Assembly (NCBI GenBank): GCA_910591455.2
Contig: OU342806.1
Location: forward strand, 27,715,517 to 27,779,516
Origin: Pholis gunnellus
Lineage: Eukaryota > Chordata > Actinopteri > Perciformes > Pholidae
Reading direction: 5' to 3'
Length of the DNA stretch: 64,000 bases
A program made the position numbers and the translations under genes. The notes beneath the pieces are model-generated. The model ran no database searches. It had not been told where the DNA came from and worked only from the letters and a program-made list of their open reading frames with translations. Of this stretch, positions 36,101 to 51,200 are shown one piece after another (the first letter of the stretch is position 1; each line of letters starts with the position of its first letter).

Positions 36101-39100
36101 CAAAAATCAGTTTATTCTGACTTTTCTCACTTATTACCACATGCCAGGCCGGTGTGGACATTTCTATTAGATGCAGATGAAATCAAGGAGACTTCAGAAA
36201 TAATACAGACACCAAAAAAAGCAATCGGTTGCTATGGCAATACACAAACATGGCGCACATTGCAATGGAAACAGAGGAATGTCACAGTGAACTGTACGGT
36301 TTGAGCAGGTTGAGCCCCAACGACCAGAACTGAAAACACTACAGAGCAGCTTCACCACCCGACAAGAAAGCGAATGAAAAGAGGAATGAGACGTGCATCA
36401 TTCATCCCGTACACCAAAGAACTCCAACAACCCCATGGAAAACAACAAGCTCTTTATTTATTTATTCATTATTTCACTCTCAGTTCAATCAGATTTATAA
36501 ATATCTTTTACATGAAAAGATTTAACCTCTATTGGTAGTAGCATTGTAATAACAAACAGAATCATTCAAAGCAGAGCAAATTCAAATTCAAAGGTGTACC
36601 TGTGTGTCGCTGTTTATCATGAATGTAGCTAGCTAGGCTAGCTGATCAATAGCTTCTCTAACCAGGGACACAGCTGTCAATGGGCTCATTGAATTTTGAA
36701 TTGTCCATATTTAGCTTTCACCTATGCACACATTCAGTGATCAGATTAGAGTTTTTTGGCGATGTCCCTTTTGTGAATGCCATGTATCACATCCACCAGA
36801 AGCATCACGTCCTGATCCCTACCTTAGTGGCACAAGCGTTACAAAGTTCATCAGTATCTGCCGTCGGTACTTCTTCCCAAAAGCAGCTATTAGTGTCAGG
36901 GCTGCAGGACTTTTGATGAAATGAGAAACACAATTTTCTTTGTTTTCTTCCATAACTATAACAACTATTTCTTCCAAATTATAACAATTTTCACATTTCT
37001 TGTCTGCAAAAGTGTCCCTATAAAGAAATGAAGCGAGTATCTGGAAGGTTTAGGGTAAATGAAGAATAAAGTTGCTATGCGATATTTGAAAGGTCACGTG
37101 CGTCTGCATGACCAAAATCAGATGAGACATGATGGAAAGTAGCCTTCAACTGCTTGAGTTTCCACACACGGCAGTAGAGTTGAGAAGACGGATCGTTTCG
37201 TACTAAACGTTACAAAACACAATACTTACTTTTAGGGTATTTAGGGTATTTTTGAATCATTTGCAATTATTTGGAATAACAAATAGGATCTTGCTAAGAC
37301 ATTTGACACCAAATGTAATGGAACTTTGATTCAGGTCTGCCACTTAAAAGTGAATTCATTGACTGCACAATAAGCAATGTGATATTGTGTTTTTACAGCC
37401 TACACTAAGGGCAGCTCACATTGACATACATGTCTTGCATGCCGTTACCATCAGCATACCTAGCAGAGTAATATGTTCGCCAAAACTTCAGCTCCATTCA
37501 CTTTGTTAATGTAACACCGAGTGTAGCCTCGGCTATTTGGTTTACCAAGGTTGTCCTCGCAAACAGACTCACCCACACACTCTTTGGATTGCCTTCTCCC
37601 TTTTCAAACCAGGCTGCAACCTGCAGGCCTGAGCCCCGCCCTAAAGCATACTCTGCTTTATGGTCTGTTTGAATCTAAATGGACCATCGTTTACTAAATG
37701 AACATCATGCTGTATTGAAGAAGACTTGAAACTAGAGATTGAGACCATAAACTCATGTTTACAATGTTTACTGAGGTAATAAATCAAGAGAGAAGTAGAG
37801 TCATTTTCTCATAGACTTCTATACAACCAGAGGAGTCGCCCCCTGGTGGACACTAGAGAGAATGCAGGTTTAAGACTCATATATTATATACCCATATATA
37901 CCACCATATACAGTATACCCATATTGGCTTCACTCTTTAGAACCGGAGGTTCCCGCCTGGACTGACCACTGCTTACCCTCAACCCTCCCCTTTCTGATCG
38001 CATATCCTCATGAAACAGGTCTCCCCATTCAAGTGTAGTGCAGAGTGGTGTTTTGGTCCTCCTTTTCTTCTATTGACAGAGAAGCTCAATCTCAATCAGT
38101 TTCCCCACACCTTTCGCCCTACTGACTTGGCCTCCATTGCACATTTGTTTGGAGAGTTCGCCAAGTTAACCAAACCAATGAGTGCAGTGTAGACAATAGA
38201 ACCCAATAGAACAGGAAGTCTGCCGCTGCCCCACTGCTGACTTGTGATTCTCCCACTACAGATGACCACAGACTGGACTGAGTTAACAGATGTGTTGAGT
38301 GACTTCAAGGTCATACAAATAACTATGATATTCTAAATAATATTTTCTTCACTTCTCTTTGTCTAGTGTATGACCAACAGGGGTTCCTTATGAAGCTGGA
38401 TGGTGTTAGTCTGTAAGTATACATTTTACCATTTATATATTATATTTAAACCGTATATATAAACTGCTTGTTTTCAGGCACGAGGTGCATGGGCCAGCAC
38501 TGTTGAATTGTCCCTACTGTTATTTACATTTCTGTGTAACATGTGCCGTGTATATAATTTGTGTGTGAATATTTGACCATCACTTGACTCGATCCCCACC
38601 ATGTCCACAGGCCGCTGGAGCTGATGTACAAGTACGGCAATCTAAGCGAGGGAGCCTGTAAGCCTAGCTTTGCAGCTGCCAAGATGACAGCCGTTTATCC
38701 AAAGTAAGAATATGCACAAGCCATCAAACATAGGTTGTTAGATAGGACATGATCAGTGTGACCCTGGTGTTACCGCTTGTGCAATCACTGGTCCATCACA
38801 TGCTTGTGGTAATGTTAGTGCTTGGGTTCTCCTAGAACAGGGGTCTGCAACCTTTACTCTCCAAAGAGCCATTTTGCCCTATTTTCCACCAAATAAAATA
38901 TGTCTGGAGCCGCAAAAGCTATTTGATGTCAAATTTCTCGCCATATATCAAGCATACAGGTAAGCCAGCATCGTTGGCAGTGAAAGCAAATTAATACGTC
39001 CACGCAGAATTAAACTCTCTATTTTCCTCCGTGACTTCTTCTTTTGGATTTATCCATCGATAGTTTACCGAGGGTGGAGGTCTGCAAATAATGTTCAACG

Positions 39101-42100
39101 AACTACAAGAAAAGGAGCATTACGACGTAATATGCAAGTGGCGGATCGCGTAGCGTGGCCGTTTTTGAATATATTACTATTTTGCTCGACAGGGTTCGAA
39201 TCCAGGTTGTTGCGATCTTTCCATAAATATATTTTCTTCAATGTATTTCTTCATACGTGGCTGTAATGTAGTGCTCACTTATACAATCGTAATCCCCGCA
39301 ATATATATATGAGATGTGGCTTTTAGATCTCCAGCAATATGTTTGTGAATGTTTGACCAATCTGGCAACAGAGGCAGAAAACAGCTGCTGCTGTTACGCG
39401 AACACAACACACACACGGAAGGGAAACCAGTAGGTTTGAAACCAGTAGGACCGGCACCCACTGCATGCCCAGTGTACGTGAATAGTCACGTGATATTTGT
39501 TTTCAGGCGTTGAAGTCTGGACGGAGATCATCTCGAAAACAATGCTTAAACGCCGTGTGGACGGAGGACTCAGGGAGCCGCAACAGAAGGGCCGAAGAGC
39601 CGCATGGGGCTCTGGAGCCGCAGGTTGCTGACGCCTGTCCTAGAACATGATCACTACTTAGTTTGGTAACTTATCTAGTCTTTACAAATGTCCCCTCAAA
39701 TGCATGATGTACACAGTGTCATACACATTTTGTGACCTTGTCACAAAATGACACTGCCATTTTTATAAAAGAGTTTTATATTCTACTGCAATTTGTTTTT
39801 GCCCACCATGCTGTGGCTTTATTTATAGTTTTGAGGGCTAAAAAGTTTTAAATGCTGCAATATTCTTTTTTTAAATGCGTTGACAGTAAAACATGAATTA
39901 GGTGGCCTTTGCCACTGCTCATTTTGCCAGACGCTTAATACATTTAAAACCATAAAAATGTTAAAGGACTGCTAGTTAACGTTAGCTGTTAGCAGCTGGT
40001 AAGCAGCATCTCAACTGATTTACATTGTGATGCTTTCAGGCTATTCAGCAAAAAATAGTACTGGCTGAAGGTAAATGTTAACGTTATTATGATGTGTTCA
40101 AATGTCATCATGTATATTAAGTTTTTTAATAAATCCAGTTGTTTGTCGGAGATGTTTTCAGAGCAATATAAATAGATATTAAAGAGGGAATTATAAGCTG
40201 TTAAACTTTCTAACAAAAACCATACTATTATAATTCACAAAAACCTGGCCTACATCAAGTACTCTCCATCAAACAGTCCTATTTTACAGAAAGCTCTCTG
40301 AGCTCAGAGTGCAACGGTAGAGTAAAGATCCCATTTCTGCCTCTGCATTATTAAAGACCGAAGAAGTCTCCACCCCGTTAAAGCCCTTCACCTGCACATG
40401 TTTTCAGCACTATGAGTATGAAGACGCAGTGGTCTGACTGGGCCAATGTGTGGTGCACATCTATTTTTGTCCTCTTCTGCTCTGCCGTCGTCCCAGTGCG
40501 TGAGAAAACCTTTGGGCCGGTTCACATACCCACTTACTCTGTGAGCACCGGAGACACGCAACCCTCAAACCCACCGGGGCCTTCAGACAGCGCCGTTAAT
40601 GAAGTGTGCTCCCAGAGTCCAGATTGTAACATGTTAAAATAACACAGGAGGATGAAACGCCCAGGGCATCCTTGACCCATTTAATCTGCTGTCTTTGCTC
40701 AGCTGGTTCCTCCGTGGATCTTTCTGACGGGAAACTGCTGCAAATACAGAAATGTGCAGCAAGTAGCTCACACAATAGAAACTGTTTCCAGGGGACATTA
40801 AAAAGGGATGCACACGGCTGAAATTGAACAAAGCATAATTTTTACTTTTAGTACATGCTGCAGCTGCCCTTACAAAGTGCATACTGTTGCAAGTAGTATG
40901 CATGTAGTATGCATTTAATTTGGAAATGGTAAAAGGACTGTACTTGTATTTCTCTTTTCTAGTCTTCTGACCACTCAAAGCTCTTTAACACTACATGTCA
41001 TCATTCACCCATTCACATACTGATGACAGGGATACCATGCAAGGTGCCACCATCAGGATCTAATCATTCACACACGATCCTTTAATCGAAGGACGACCCA
41101 GTCGCCTTCGGACATAACCTTCCTCATAACATGGCACCTTGAACTTTGACCCAATTGCTCATATCTCTGCTGCGCAAAGGATTGTGGGTCAGAAAAGCCA
41201 GAAAAGCAAAATGCGGCCGGATGTTGTAGATTCAGAACATCCTCCATTTGAGAAAATATGTATCGGGACACTCTAAATCTTAAATAGTATAGCAGTATGG
41301 GTATTGGAATGCACAGCTCGCCGTTAGCCTCTTGCTCATTATTAATCTGATGACATACACACAGTTAATTGGGATACATGTTATTGTTATGTTAACTGGC
41401 TATGACATTAATAGTTACTTTCAGAACCCGTAGTAGGTGACAACAAGTTGGTAGAATTTGCTGATGTGACTAATCAAACCAAACCTCACCCTGGAGTGAG
41501 AAAGTAACGTTATGTCCGATTTTACATGAAGCATATCTATGATTGAGGGATTGCCTCCACACAGCTCTCAACATGGAGATGGCTGAGCCGGCTGCCAGCA
41601 GCTAACGGTGCTAGCAGAGGACCGGAGACGTAAGCAAAGCACAGAGAAGCTCAGTTACAACACACACAGTGACTTCATTCTCTCCTCCACTATATCTTTA
41701 CATAGATAATAGCTGTCTGCTGCTATATTACTGCTCTGAAATTTGAATATAGCACTGTTAAACATGAGGACATTTTCGATGTGTACAATGTAATTTAAGA
41801 TGATTATCCCTTTAATGTTTCTATGGAAAAAACCTTGACATTAAAATATATTTAAATTTGACATTGTCATAGAAAGGGTCATTCTGAAGAGGACTCATTT
41901 TATTATGAATGTTATAATGTCATTTGACTCAACTTTCCCTTTAATTTTCTAAAAAACTACAGTAACTGTCTTGAAATTTTACGGGGTCATTCTGAACATG
42001 ACTCCAGGGAAAATGTCTGCAAACCTCTGAAGAAAAGCATGTATTTATTAATCTATGTGTGTTTACAAATAAGGGCATCGTTAATGCGTAATTTGGTGGT

Positions 42101-45100
42101 CATAGTCAGGAACATTTTAAGCAGAACCATCGCACGTCTGTTTTATCAAACTGGGACTTCTTCGCTGACGGTTTCATTTGGTATTTAAAATGTTACAAAT
42201 GATTGCTTTAATTAATTCTTCCTTTGTTGTTTTTGGCCACTCAAAGTACCGGTACTGTAACAGCATATATAGACGCGCATCCAAATCCATTAGGTGGCTG
42301 GCTTTACCGGGTTTATGCAAACACCGGCTCAGCTGACCGCGGTGTCTCACGGTGTCTCACGGTGCTGCTGATGCACGGTGCTGCTCTGTGTTGCCTGTCG
42401 GTGATAGAGAAACCGACTCTGAAACAATTTTTATTTGAACTAATGTAGAACCCGTCACCAAAAATACTCAAGATTAACAATTTGTCTAATGATATGTGTT
42501 ACACAATGACTCAGTGGAATACTAAAGCACCAGCAAATCAGTTAGCACCAGTATTGAGTGGAATGTTTGTCGACTGCACTGGCAGTGACAGTAGACCTCT
42601 CAAACTGTGGAAACCGGTGACAAATATTTCACACAAAACCTGAATTTGAGCAAAGCGTGAATGCAACTTGAATTTTCTAAATACATATTTTTAATAAACC
42701 CTGATAATCATAGTTATGTATTTTGCTGATTTTTAAGAAGGTTTAGTGTTTCCATTCTTTTGTGACTTACGCTTTGCACCTTGACCGATTTCAGATCACA
42801 AGGCCAGATTTTGTTGTTGGTTCACATCTTAAATTTCATTTGTGATTTGGAGAAATAAAGTCAGTCCTTCCTGATTCATGGGGACTGAACCCACGGCCTC
42901 TATAGCAAGACATTCAAGCTGGAAAGATACATTATGTACACCATCAGACACGTGAACAGTGTTTTAATCTTATTTTTGTTTTTTATACCACTTATTATTT
43001 CTTTCTTTATTTAATTGTACTATTTTTGTCATTGTGCTGCTGCACCCACCAGTATCTTATCTCATGTTATCTTATCCTATGTTATGTTAACTTACCTTAC
43101 CCTATCCTAGCGTAGTATGGAGACAGAAAGGCAAGATGCATCATTAGCAGTTGATTTATTCACCATGTTGAAGTGTTTTCAGGTTTCTTCCAACATTGAC
43201 TGATTAGCAGCTGTTTTGTGTTTCCAAAATCAGAGCTCATTTGCAGTTCATTATGTGATATTACACATGAAGGAAAGGAGCTGCCAAAGCTGCAGGGGTT
43301 GACTCGGTTAAAGAAACACTTTTCCTTCTGTTTCACTTCTTCCACAGCAAAGGTTTATGCACACGTTGCCCTTTGGATGCTTCATTTTTCAAAATTGGAC
43401 ACAAATTATTTTAGCAATTAAAGCCAAATGTACTTGTTGTACAACCTTTCAAAGCAACACGGTTAACTGGAGTTTTTGTCATTTTTAGTAGTTAGTTAAT
43501 TTATTTTTATTAGTTACTGACCTTTTCCAGTCTTTTTCTGCTATATTTTATGTCACTTAGATTGTAAATTAAAGAATTTTGTCACAAGGGATGTGGAAGC
43601 CTGAGGACACTCAATGGCATCGTGGTAAAAAAAATGTTGTGTTATAAATTCATGTTTGTTTTGTCTCAGCCGGGATCTTGACAAAATGCACTCAAACGTT
43701 CACACCGTACGTACAGTACATACATGTCCAGTTGTGCTTCAACACGAAGCTCGACTGTGAAAGCCTAATTCCCCAAAGTGGAGACAGATGTAAAGATTAA
43801 ATAGAGCATAGCATGGTTAATGCTGTGGAGCCACAAACTAACAGAATACACTTAACTGTGTAATTTTTCTTTTACATGCAATGTTGAACACAGCTTCATT
43901 AGAGATGGACAGAAAGGTGGTAACCAGCCAGTTGGACTATGTTCATGTAGTCAATTATCATCTTATTAAATTGTATTATCTTGTTACGTACCCTTATTAC
44001 TGTTTCTGTACACATCCTTAAAAAAGAATAATAGTTTATAGTGTATCCCTGTTGCAGATTTTATAGATATATCACACAACAATAATACTGAATACTTAAC
44101 AACTTCAGACAAAAAATGCTTGCTTTTACAACTACTGTTGGCCAACAAACACTTGACTGACCATTCTGCCAGGGACCACCATCCCACCATTTGTTTTGGT
44201 CTGTGTGACCTCATTTATACTTACAATAAGCCATAAACATCGAAACCAAGGGGGGATTCTATACACTTTTGGTTACAGCTAGCCACATTTATCTTTGGTA
44301 TATAGGCTGATATTTCATATCAGTGCATGTGTTGGCTGATGATTAACAAGACATTGCTGTACAAATTTTGAGTACAAATTGCAGTACAGTACAAGATTGT
44401 TTTGTCTATGTTAAAAAATGTGTAATAATAAAAAAAGACAATCGGCATTCTCAGATTTGTTTTATACTCACAAATATGAATATCAGTATCAGCCTCAAAA
44501 GTCTGTATCTGTCTGTACAAGAGGATATGTGCACATCAGGGTTTGCCACTGAATTTTCTTCCACCACCCCAACCTCTTCCTTTTAGTAATGTTGATTAAC
44601 GTAAGATTTAATGTTCAACTCTAACATGTTTGTTAAGGGGGGATTAGTGCTCCAGCAGAATCCTTGTTGCTGCTCGGATTCGTACAGAGAGACATCTTTT
44701 CTGCCGCTACTGTTTATCAAACAAAGACAATGCAAAATTGCCTTGAACTTGCATTCTCTCTACTGACCACCAGGGGGCGAATCCTCTGGTTGTATAGAAG
44801 TCTATGAGAAAATGACTCTACTTCTCTCTTGATTTATTGCCTCAGTAAACATTGTAAACATGAGTTTATGGTCTCAATCTCTAGTTTCAAGTCTTCTTCA
44901 ATACAGCATGATGTTCATTTAGTAAATGATGGTCCATTTAGAGTCACATTGGATTGTTATGCTTGAGGGCGGGGCTACCTTGTGATTGATAAGGTTGTTA
45001 CCAGAGAGTATACGGCGTCTGTACGTCTCTCTGCAGTGCAAATATGATCACTTCTGTTCACTGGTTAATAAATCACAAGTTGGCTACGGCCAAAATCCAA

Positions 45101-48100
45101 GATGGTGACAGCCAAAATGCCAAGCTTCAAAACAGCACTCCACAAACCAATGGGTGACATCACAGCGACTCTTATATATCGTCTATGGTTGTAAATGGTC
45201 TTGTTGTAACATGTTTTCTTTTATATCAACAGGTTCACCAAACTGGCACCCATGTTCCTTGACCCAAACTACAAACGATTCTCCAAGATCGGCGATTATT
45301 CCCCCCCGTTTGGTGTAAAATCACAAGGTATGATTACACTTTCTTGTCTTTGCAGTTGTAGGTAATTCACACAACTCAACCTAAGTTGTGCTGCATTTCT
45401 CACCAGTTACGACTAGATTGTTCTAACCACAAGCTGGTAAAATACCCGAGCACCAGTGGCGGATGGTCAATAGAGGGCCATGGGGCCTGGCCCCACCTTG
45501 AGCCCCGAAAAAAAAAAAGAAAAAAAAAAATCCTGCGCTTTTATTTTGATGGGGATTTTGTATGCAGCCTGTCTGCTCGTCATCTCCGCTTGTGTGCACG
45601 TCTGAGAATGCGCGCCTAGTGGGGCTGGCCCCACCGAGCCGGGTCTATGAAGCAGTTTAGCCAATCGCTGATTAAAGATATAAATGAGTGACATACAATT
45701 TAGCCAATCAGCGTCCTCAAATAGATTCAGAGTGGGGCCAAAACGATTTGGCCCCACTAGCTGCGCGTTCTCGTCAGGAGAAGTCTATACAGGCGAGCGT
45801 GAGCGCCAGCGCGAGCACTGCTCCTCCAAGATCCGTCTGAGAGGAGAAGTTTGAGGAGAAAGTACAGTGAAAGAGCTGATCCCAGATCAGCCTGACCTCA
45901 CAATCAGACAGCAGACTAGCGGGAAAGAGAAGCAGTACATGAAGCTTCTCTAGTAGCTGTACCAGAAGGTTGGGCTAGCTGGATGCAGTCATGCTAATAA
46001 CTTATTTAGCTTTTTAAAACACCGGGGACAGATCCAGCACGGACACTTAGGGAGTGAGGGATGAGGAGGTAAGGAAACATGAGAACACCAGGGCACACAT
46101 GAGAACTCTGTCAAGCTACATATTAAGCAAAGTGAACATCTTTTCTTCTACATAGTTTCATGACAACTTGGTCATGGAGGCATCAACATTTAATTGAGAT
46201 GGTAAATTAACAGTGAAAACTCATCATAGCTTATATCTATAAGCGTGTGTTTTATAGTATACTGAATATTATTATATGATATATATTATACTGAATTCCC
46301 TGTGAGGGTGACTAAAATAAGATGTCCTGACGTGTTTATCAAAGTGTTATTTACTGCTTTTTTTTTGTTGGAATAAATGTTGAATATTTAACTGCAAAGT
46401 ATAGTGATGCGTGTTTGATGCCTTAATTTTTTTACATTAAATCATACTGGGGTGTTTGCTGAAATTGATTGGATGGCCCCACCTAGAAAATTTTCCACCA
46501 ATTGTCAAGGCCTCAGTATGCTTCAAACAAGTTTGTACAACGTGTCGTCCGACCTGGGGTGAAGAAGTGTTTTTCCTGTTCTGAACGGAATACAGTAGTA
46601 TCCCCCTGGCTGCATCCCAGCACCCTTCTGAACTCTCTCCAACAATTCTCGAAAAATTGACAAGAGCCAAAGTCTGACGTACGAATGCAAGAGATGATGC
46701 GCCCCGATACTTGAGTTAGGACTTTTGTAACAGAGCGATTTCTGCCTCTAGCCAACCCGGTCATACACAACAACCTTTTTTCCTGCTAAATGTGTGTGTA
46801 GGATTGCCAACTTCCACTAGTAGAAATACAAAACAGCAGCAGATAAATACGTGCAGGTTGTTTAATTGAAGCATGTTTTGTTTAGGCCTAACAGTAACCT
46901 CATGTTTGATTGACTAAACCCAAATTTTCACAGAGTGTCTCCTGGGTGCCTGCAGCTACCAACACCTTTGAAACGGTTCAATCTGCAGACAAACGTACTG
47001 ATTTTAGATCAGTCATCAATGCAACATACAGAAGCAGCATGTTTAAAAGGCACTAAAAGCACTCCTAGCCCCGGACAAAAAAGGAACCCCACACAAAACA
47101 GCAGTGACAGTTCAATTCAAAGCACTTGGTAGTACCTGAGCATGTCAAATTTTACCCATTCATTAATTTAATATTTTTTCGAAAAAACCTAAATCAACTC
47201 ATAGAATTTAATGGTGTGTTCTAGCCACAATTTAGGCTTTGTGTTGAATGAAAAAAAACATTGCTTGAAAATGTTTGGATAGGCCTTGTTGGGAATAAAC
47301 ACTTTCATTGATTTCTAATGGCACCTTTTGGTTTTATTTTAATGCTTTACCAAAATAATGGTATGTTTTTGGTTAGAATATCTTAATGTGTGGACTTTTC
47401 AAAACAAATATTGCAAAATGTGTTTGTTTTGAATTAAATCTGCATTTTTGGGATTTCTGCCACCCCTTAAGGTCTCCATGCCACCGCTACATACTAGGTT
47501 TAGACCCAGTGTTGTCAGACTTTGGACGGAGCCAGGCTAGCTGTTTCCCCCTGCTTCCAGTCTTTATGCTAAGCTAGGCTCACTTTGTGCTGATCCTTGC
47601 TTTACACAAAGACCTGCGATTGATATCCATCTTCTCATCTATCTCTCAGAAAGGAGCAAGAGAAAAGTGCATTTCCATAAAAGTGGCATTATTTATTTTT
47701 ATTGAACTTCTTGAGCTTGTCGGCTGGCTTTGTGTCTCGAGCAACAACACAAGTCAGTGTATAGAGGAGCTATTGGAGCGTGCTTAATAACAAAATGCCA
47801 TTCAGGACTCACTTCCCTGCTGTAGAGCAGATCATCAGATTTTATTTTGGAGCACCGTGCTTCATGCTGTCATGGCTCTCTGCAGGTTGCCTCTCATCAG
47901 GCAGAGGGATGTGTTGTATAAAAAGGCTTCTCTCTTTCTCTTCAAAGCCCTCCCATTCTGCCCAGTGTCTCACACTATATGCATCGCTCCCTCCAAGGAC
48001 CTAGCGGACTGTCTATGGGCTCCCACCTTGCTCGGCCACCCATCTGTAACGCTTTTATAACATTGTGACATGAAGAAGTGTCGGCCCACCCAGCCGCTGG

Positions 48101-48217
48101 CTCCCAGCCCTAACTCATTTATCACATCCAGCGTGTGTGCAGGAGATGAGGGCATCGTCGCTGGATGGAGTGTGGAGGGGGAGAATTATTTATCTTTCTT
48201 CGTCATCTCACTTGTTT

Positions 48218-48266
<49 letters not shown>

Positions 48267-51200
48267 AACCTGCAGAGAAGATCATAGATATTCTCCTGTT
48301 TGCTACTAAGAGCTATGGCCTTGGGGAAGAACTAGACAGGTGAGTCGGTGCCCGTTGTCCCGTCATGCTCTGATCCACGCAGTGCAGTCATCACAATTTC
48401 CCCTTCGGAGAGTCAGTGTATAACATTTGAGAGTGCACACACATTCAGGAGCTTTAAGACCAGTCCATTAAAAATCACTTCATTCACCAAATGTATTTGT
48501 TTTCATCAGGGCCGTGTCTGAGGGTGTTTCCACTACTTTAGTTCATCAAAGACACTTCTGTACTGTGTTGTATTCCAAAATCAAACCGAATGTTTGAATG
48601 GTGTACAGTTTACAAAAGGGATTTAAATCAAATCCTTTGCATTTGATTGGCGTGCTAAAAAGTGGGCGGGCTTAGAATGTAGCTGGAGGACTGCCTCATG
48701 CAATCAGACCTTTTCAGATGTGACTGTCACAAATAGCTCACTGATAAAAGCACTCTTTACATGTCTGGGGATTATACAAAGAAAGCCAATTTCTGCTTAG
48801 ATGCTTCAGAAACAGGAGGTCTTAAAAATCTACATTTCAGTAAATATTTTGCAGCCAAATTTACAGGATGTTTCTTTATAATGCATGCAATACATGACAT
48901 CTTTCTTTACAGTTCTTGTATAAAGGTAATAAAGTAGTCCATAAATATGAGATATGAGTTTACAGATCATTACAATCCCTCTTCCTCATAGTAGAGGTTG
49001 GTTTGTGGCGTTTAGCCGGTTACACCTACAGTCTATGGGCATATCTATGAGTTACACTTTTGATTCTTCACAGTTCATTTAGTTTTTTTCTGCCCTCTGG
49101 AGTTTTGGAGAATAATGCAGCGAACAGCACGCTGAGCATAAACGCCTCCGTTCATGCCCGAAGCTGGCACGCTGTCTGCAGAGGCTCACACTACAGCACC
49201 AAGCGCGAGTACAAACAAAGCTTTTGGCGCTAAAAGCAGCAGAATTATTGATGGATGTGTTTCATGATGTTATTGGTTACAATTGGTTGGTACTAGCTTA
49301 CATAAGCATGCAAGATATATTGTTATAAAGGAAAAGAAATGATTGGATTTGTATTTCAAAATAAAACGACCATGACCATGGGTGTGATCCAAAGGAGTTA
49401 AAAAAAACAGATAGATAGATAGATATAAACTTTATTCATCCCCAGGGGGAAATTAGTTTGTAGCAGCAGCAATTTACAGAGTAAAATAAAATATTCCATA
49501 TGGAAATGCACAATATATACAGTACAATAAAATAACAGAGCAGATATTCAATTTGAAGAAATAGAATAATAAAAAGTAAGATAAAATAGAATAAATTAAA
49601 AAAATGCACAGTATATACAATGAATTAGAATGGTATTAAATTAACAACTAACAAGACGAGTGTACAAGAAAAATACAAATGCCAATCAATACAAAACATA
49701 CAGCAAAACAGACAGCTTAAAAATAACTTTATTCATAACTATATTAATTTCATTAATGGTTGAAAAGGTTGAATCTCCATTAAACAACAACACAAATTCT
49801 GTAATTTTTCAACCAAATTTAAAACTCCTGAGCCAACCATCAGCTTGCTGAAGCTCATATTGTTTTAAAAAAACTGCCCTTTTTTGAGAAAGCATGAACT
49901 CCACTGCATTTTACCGAAATGGTTTCAAATCTAGTTCTTCATTTGACCCTCTTGGACTTAAAATGCCTGAGGTGGAAATCAAAAGTCCTCTCTTCTTCAG
50001 CGGTAGCTCCTCTAAATCTGCTGCTTCCTCTCCATATATTCCGCTAAACCATGTGTTATAGATTCCAAACCAACCCTCCGTCCATGTGCCCTGAAAGTCC
50101 AACATTCATGACCGGATCCCAGATCAGTTGCTTAAGTAACAGCGTTGTTTGACTCCACTTTGTTTTTTGTCTTTATATGGAGCTCATCAGTCTGGCGGGA
50201 CTGCGCACCGACCCTGTTTCTTCAGCCAGCTAAGACAATTAGGAATGTGTTTATTTTTCCACCCAGAATTAAGCAGCGCAGACTAAACACTGCGCACATG
50301 TTGTAGTGAGACTACAACATGATATTATGATCATAATATAACCCAAAGAGTGACACATTGTTAACTGTAAATGCCTCAGAGAGTCATTTACTTGAGTATA
50401 AATACTACTAAAGAGCTGTGTCATTAATAGTTCTCTATATTCAAATCTCAGTGGCTGCAATGAAGAATGAATGAATGTAAAAGAGTTGGTTGAATTTTGC
50501 TCCAGCAGGTGGTTCGTTTTATTTTTTTATTTTGTTAATTTTTTTGGCAAAAACGACATCGCCGACACAAAAGAATATGTTTTCAGGTTTATACTGAAAT
50601 GTACCAATCATGAATAATTATCCAACAATACTTTGCTAAATATCAGTCAGTACGGTTTATTAGTGGATCATCTTCAGTAACTGAGTTTAAGAAGGACACC
50701 AGTTAAAGATGCATTCATTTTATTCATGTTTAGTCAGTGAGGCAAACATATTTGTTTCAACACACACGTGTTGGTGTCTTGAAAAAAGAAAAAGGAATGG
50801 GGTAAATGCCTGGAGTAAAGTAGCACCTCTGTGTTACAGCATGAAATGCAAGACGTGCATCGTCGTGGGGAACGGAGGAATCCTGGCCAACAGGTCTCTG
50901 GGACAGAAGATCGATGAGTTCGATGTGGTGGTCAGGTACGTGGGGACGCAGACGTACGACACAGACCGGACGCACTTTATAGAGACTCTTTTCTGGAGTC
51001 AAGGGTCTTTGTGTCAAAGACTAGATGAGTCAAAGAGAATTAAATAAACAAATCAATTAGAGTACACTGTGGCCTAATTGTAATGCCTAGTTATATGCTA
51101 AGTTACTGTCATCAGTTGTAACATATTACTTTGACAATAGGGTAAGAGTGGGAAAATATAAAATAATGGGGAAACCTGGTGAGCAACTGCTCCAATACCA

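Larger units (their letters stand above)
33193..38366. other. st3gal3 intron 1 (after first coding exon)
   Basis: About 5.2 kb. It carries a LINE tail (33390-33650), repeat copies B and C, a 61-bp inverted repeat pair (34109-35309), a fragment of the repeat seen at 61427 (about 34940-35010, reverse), and otherwise AT-rich DNA. No alternative stem exon recognised. Confidence 0.6.
38704..45232. other. st3gal3 intron between second stem exon and 45233
   Basis: About 6.5 kb with the hAT copy at 38838-39637, dispersed repeats (39965-40215, about 40990-41080, 44728-45188) and a local duplication cggtgtctcac x2 near 42340-42362. The open frame at 40412-40642 resembles nothing I know. No missed exon recognised. 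Confidence 0.55.

Noticed and set aside
40412..40642. 76-codon plus-strand frame with a hydrophobic start
   Set aside because: No resemblance to known proteins, no splice or regulatory support, and it lies in an intron.
46437..46773. Overlapping minus-strand frames
   Set aside because: Two frames are open over the same stretch and neither resembles a known protein; probably old repeat sequence.
50709..50839. Alternative N-terminal exon of the sialyltransferase (frame open into motif L)
   Set aside because: The stretch reads as AT-rich intron with no family similarity, while the acceptor at 50839 joins cleanly to the upstream exon.
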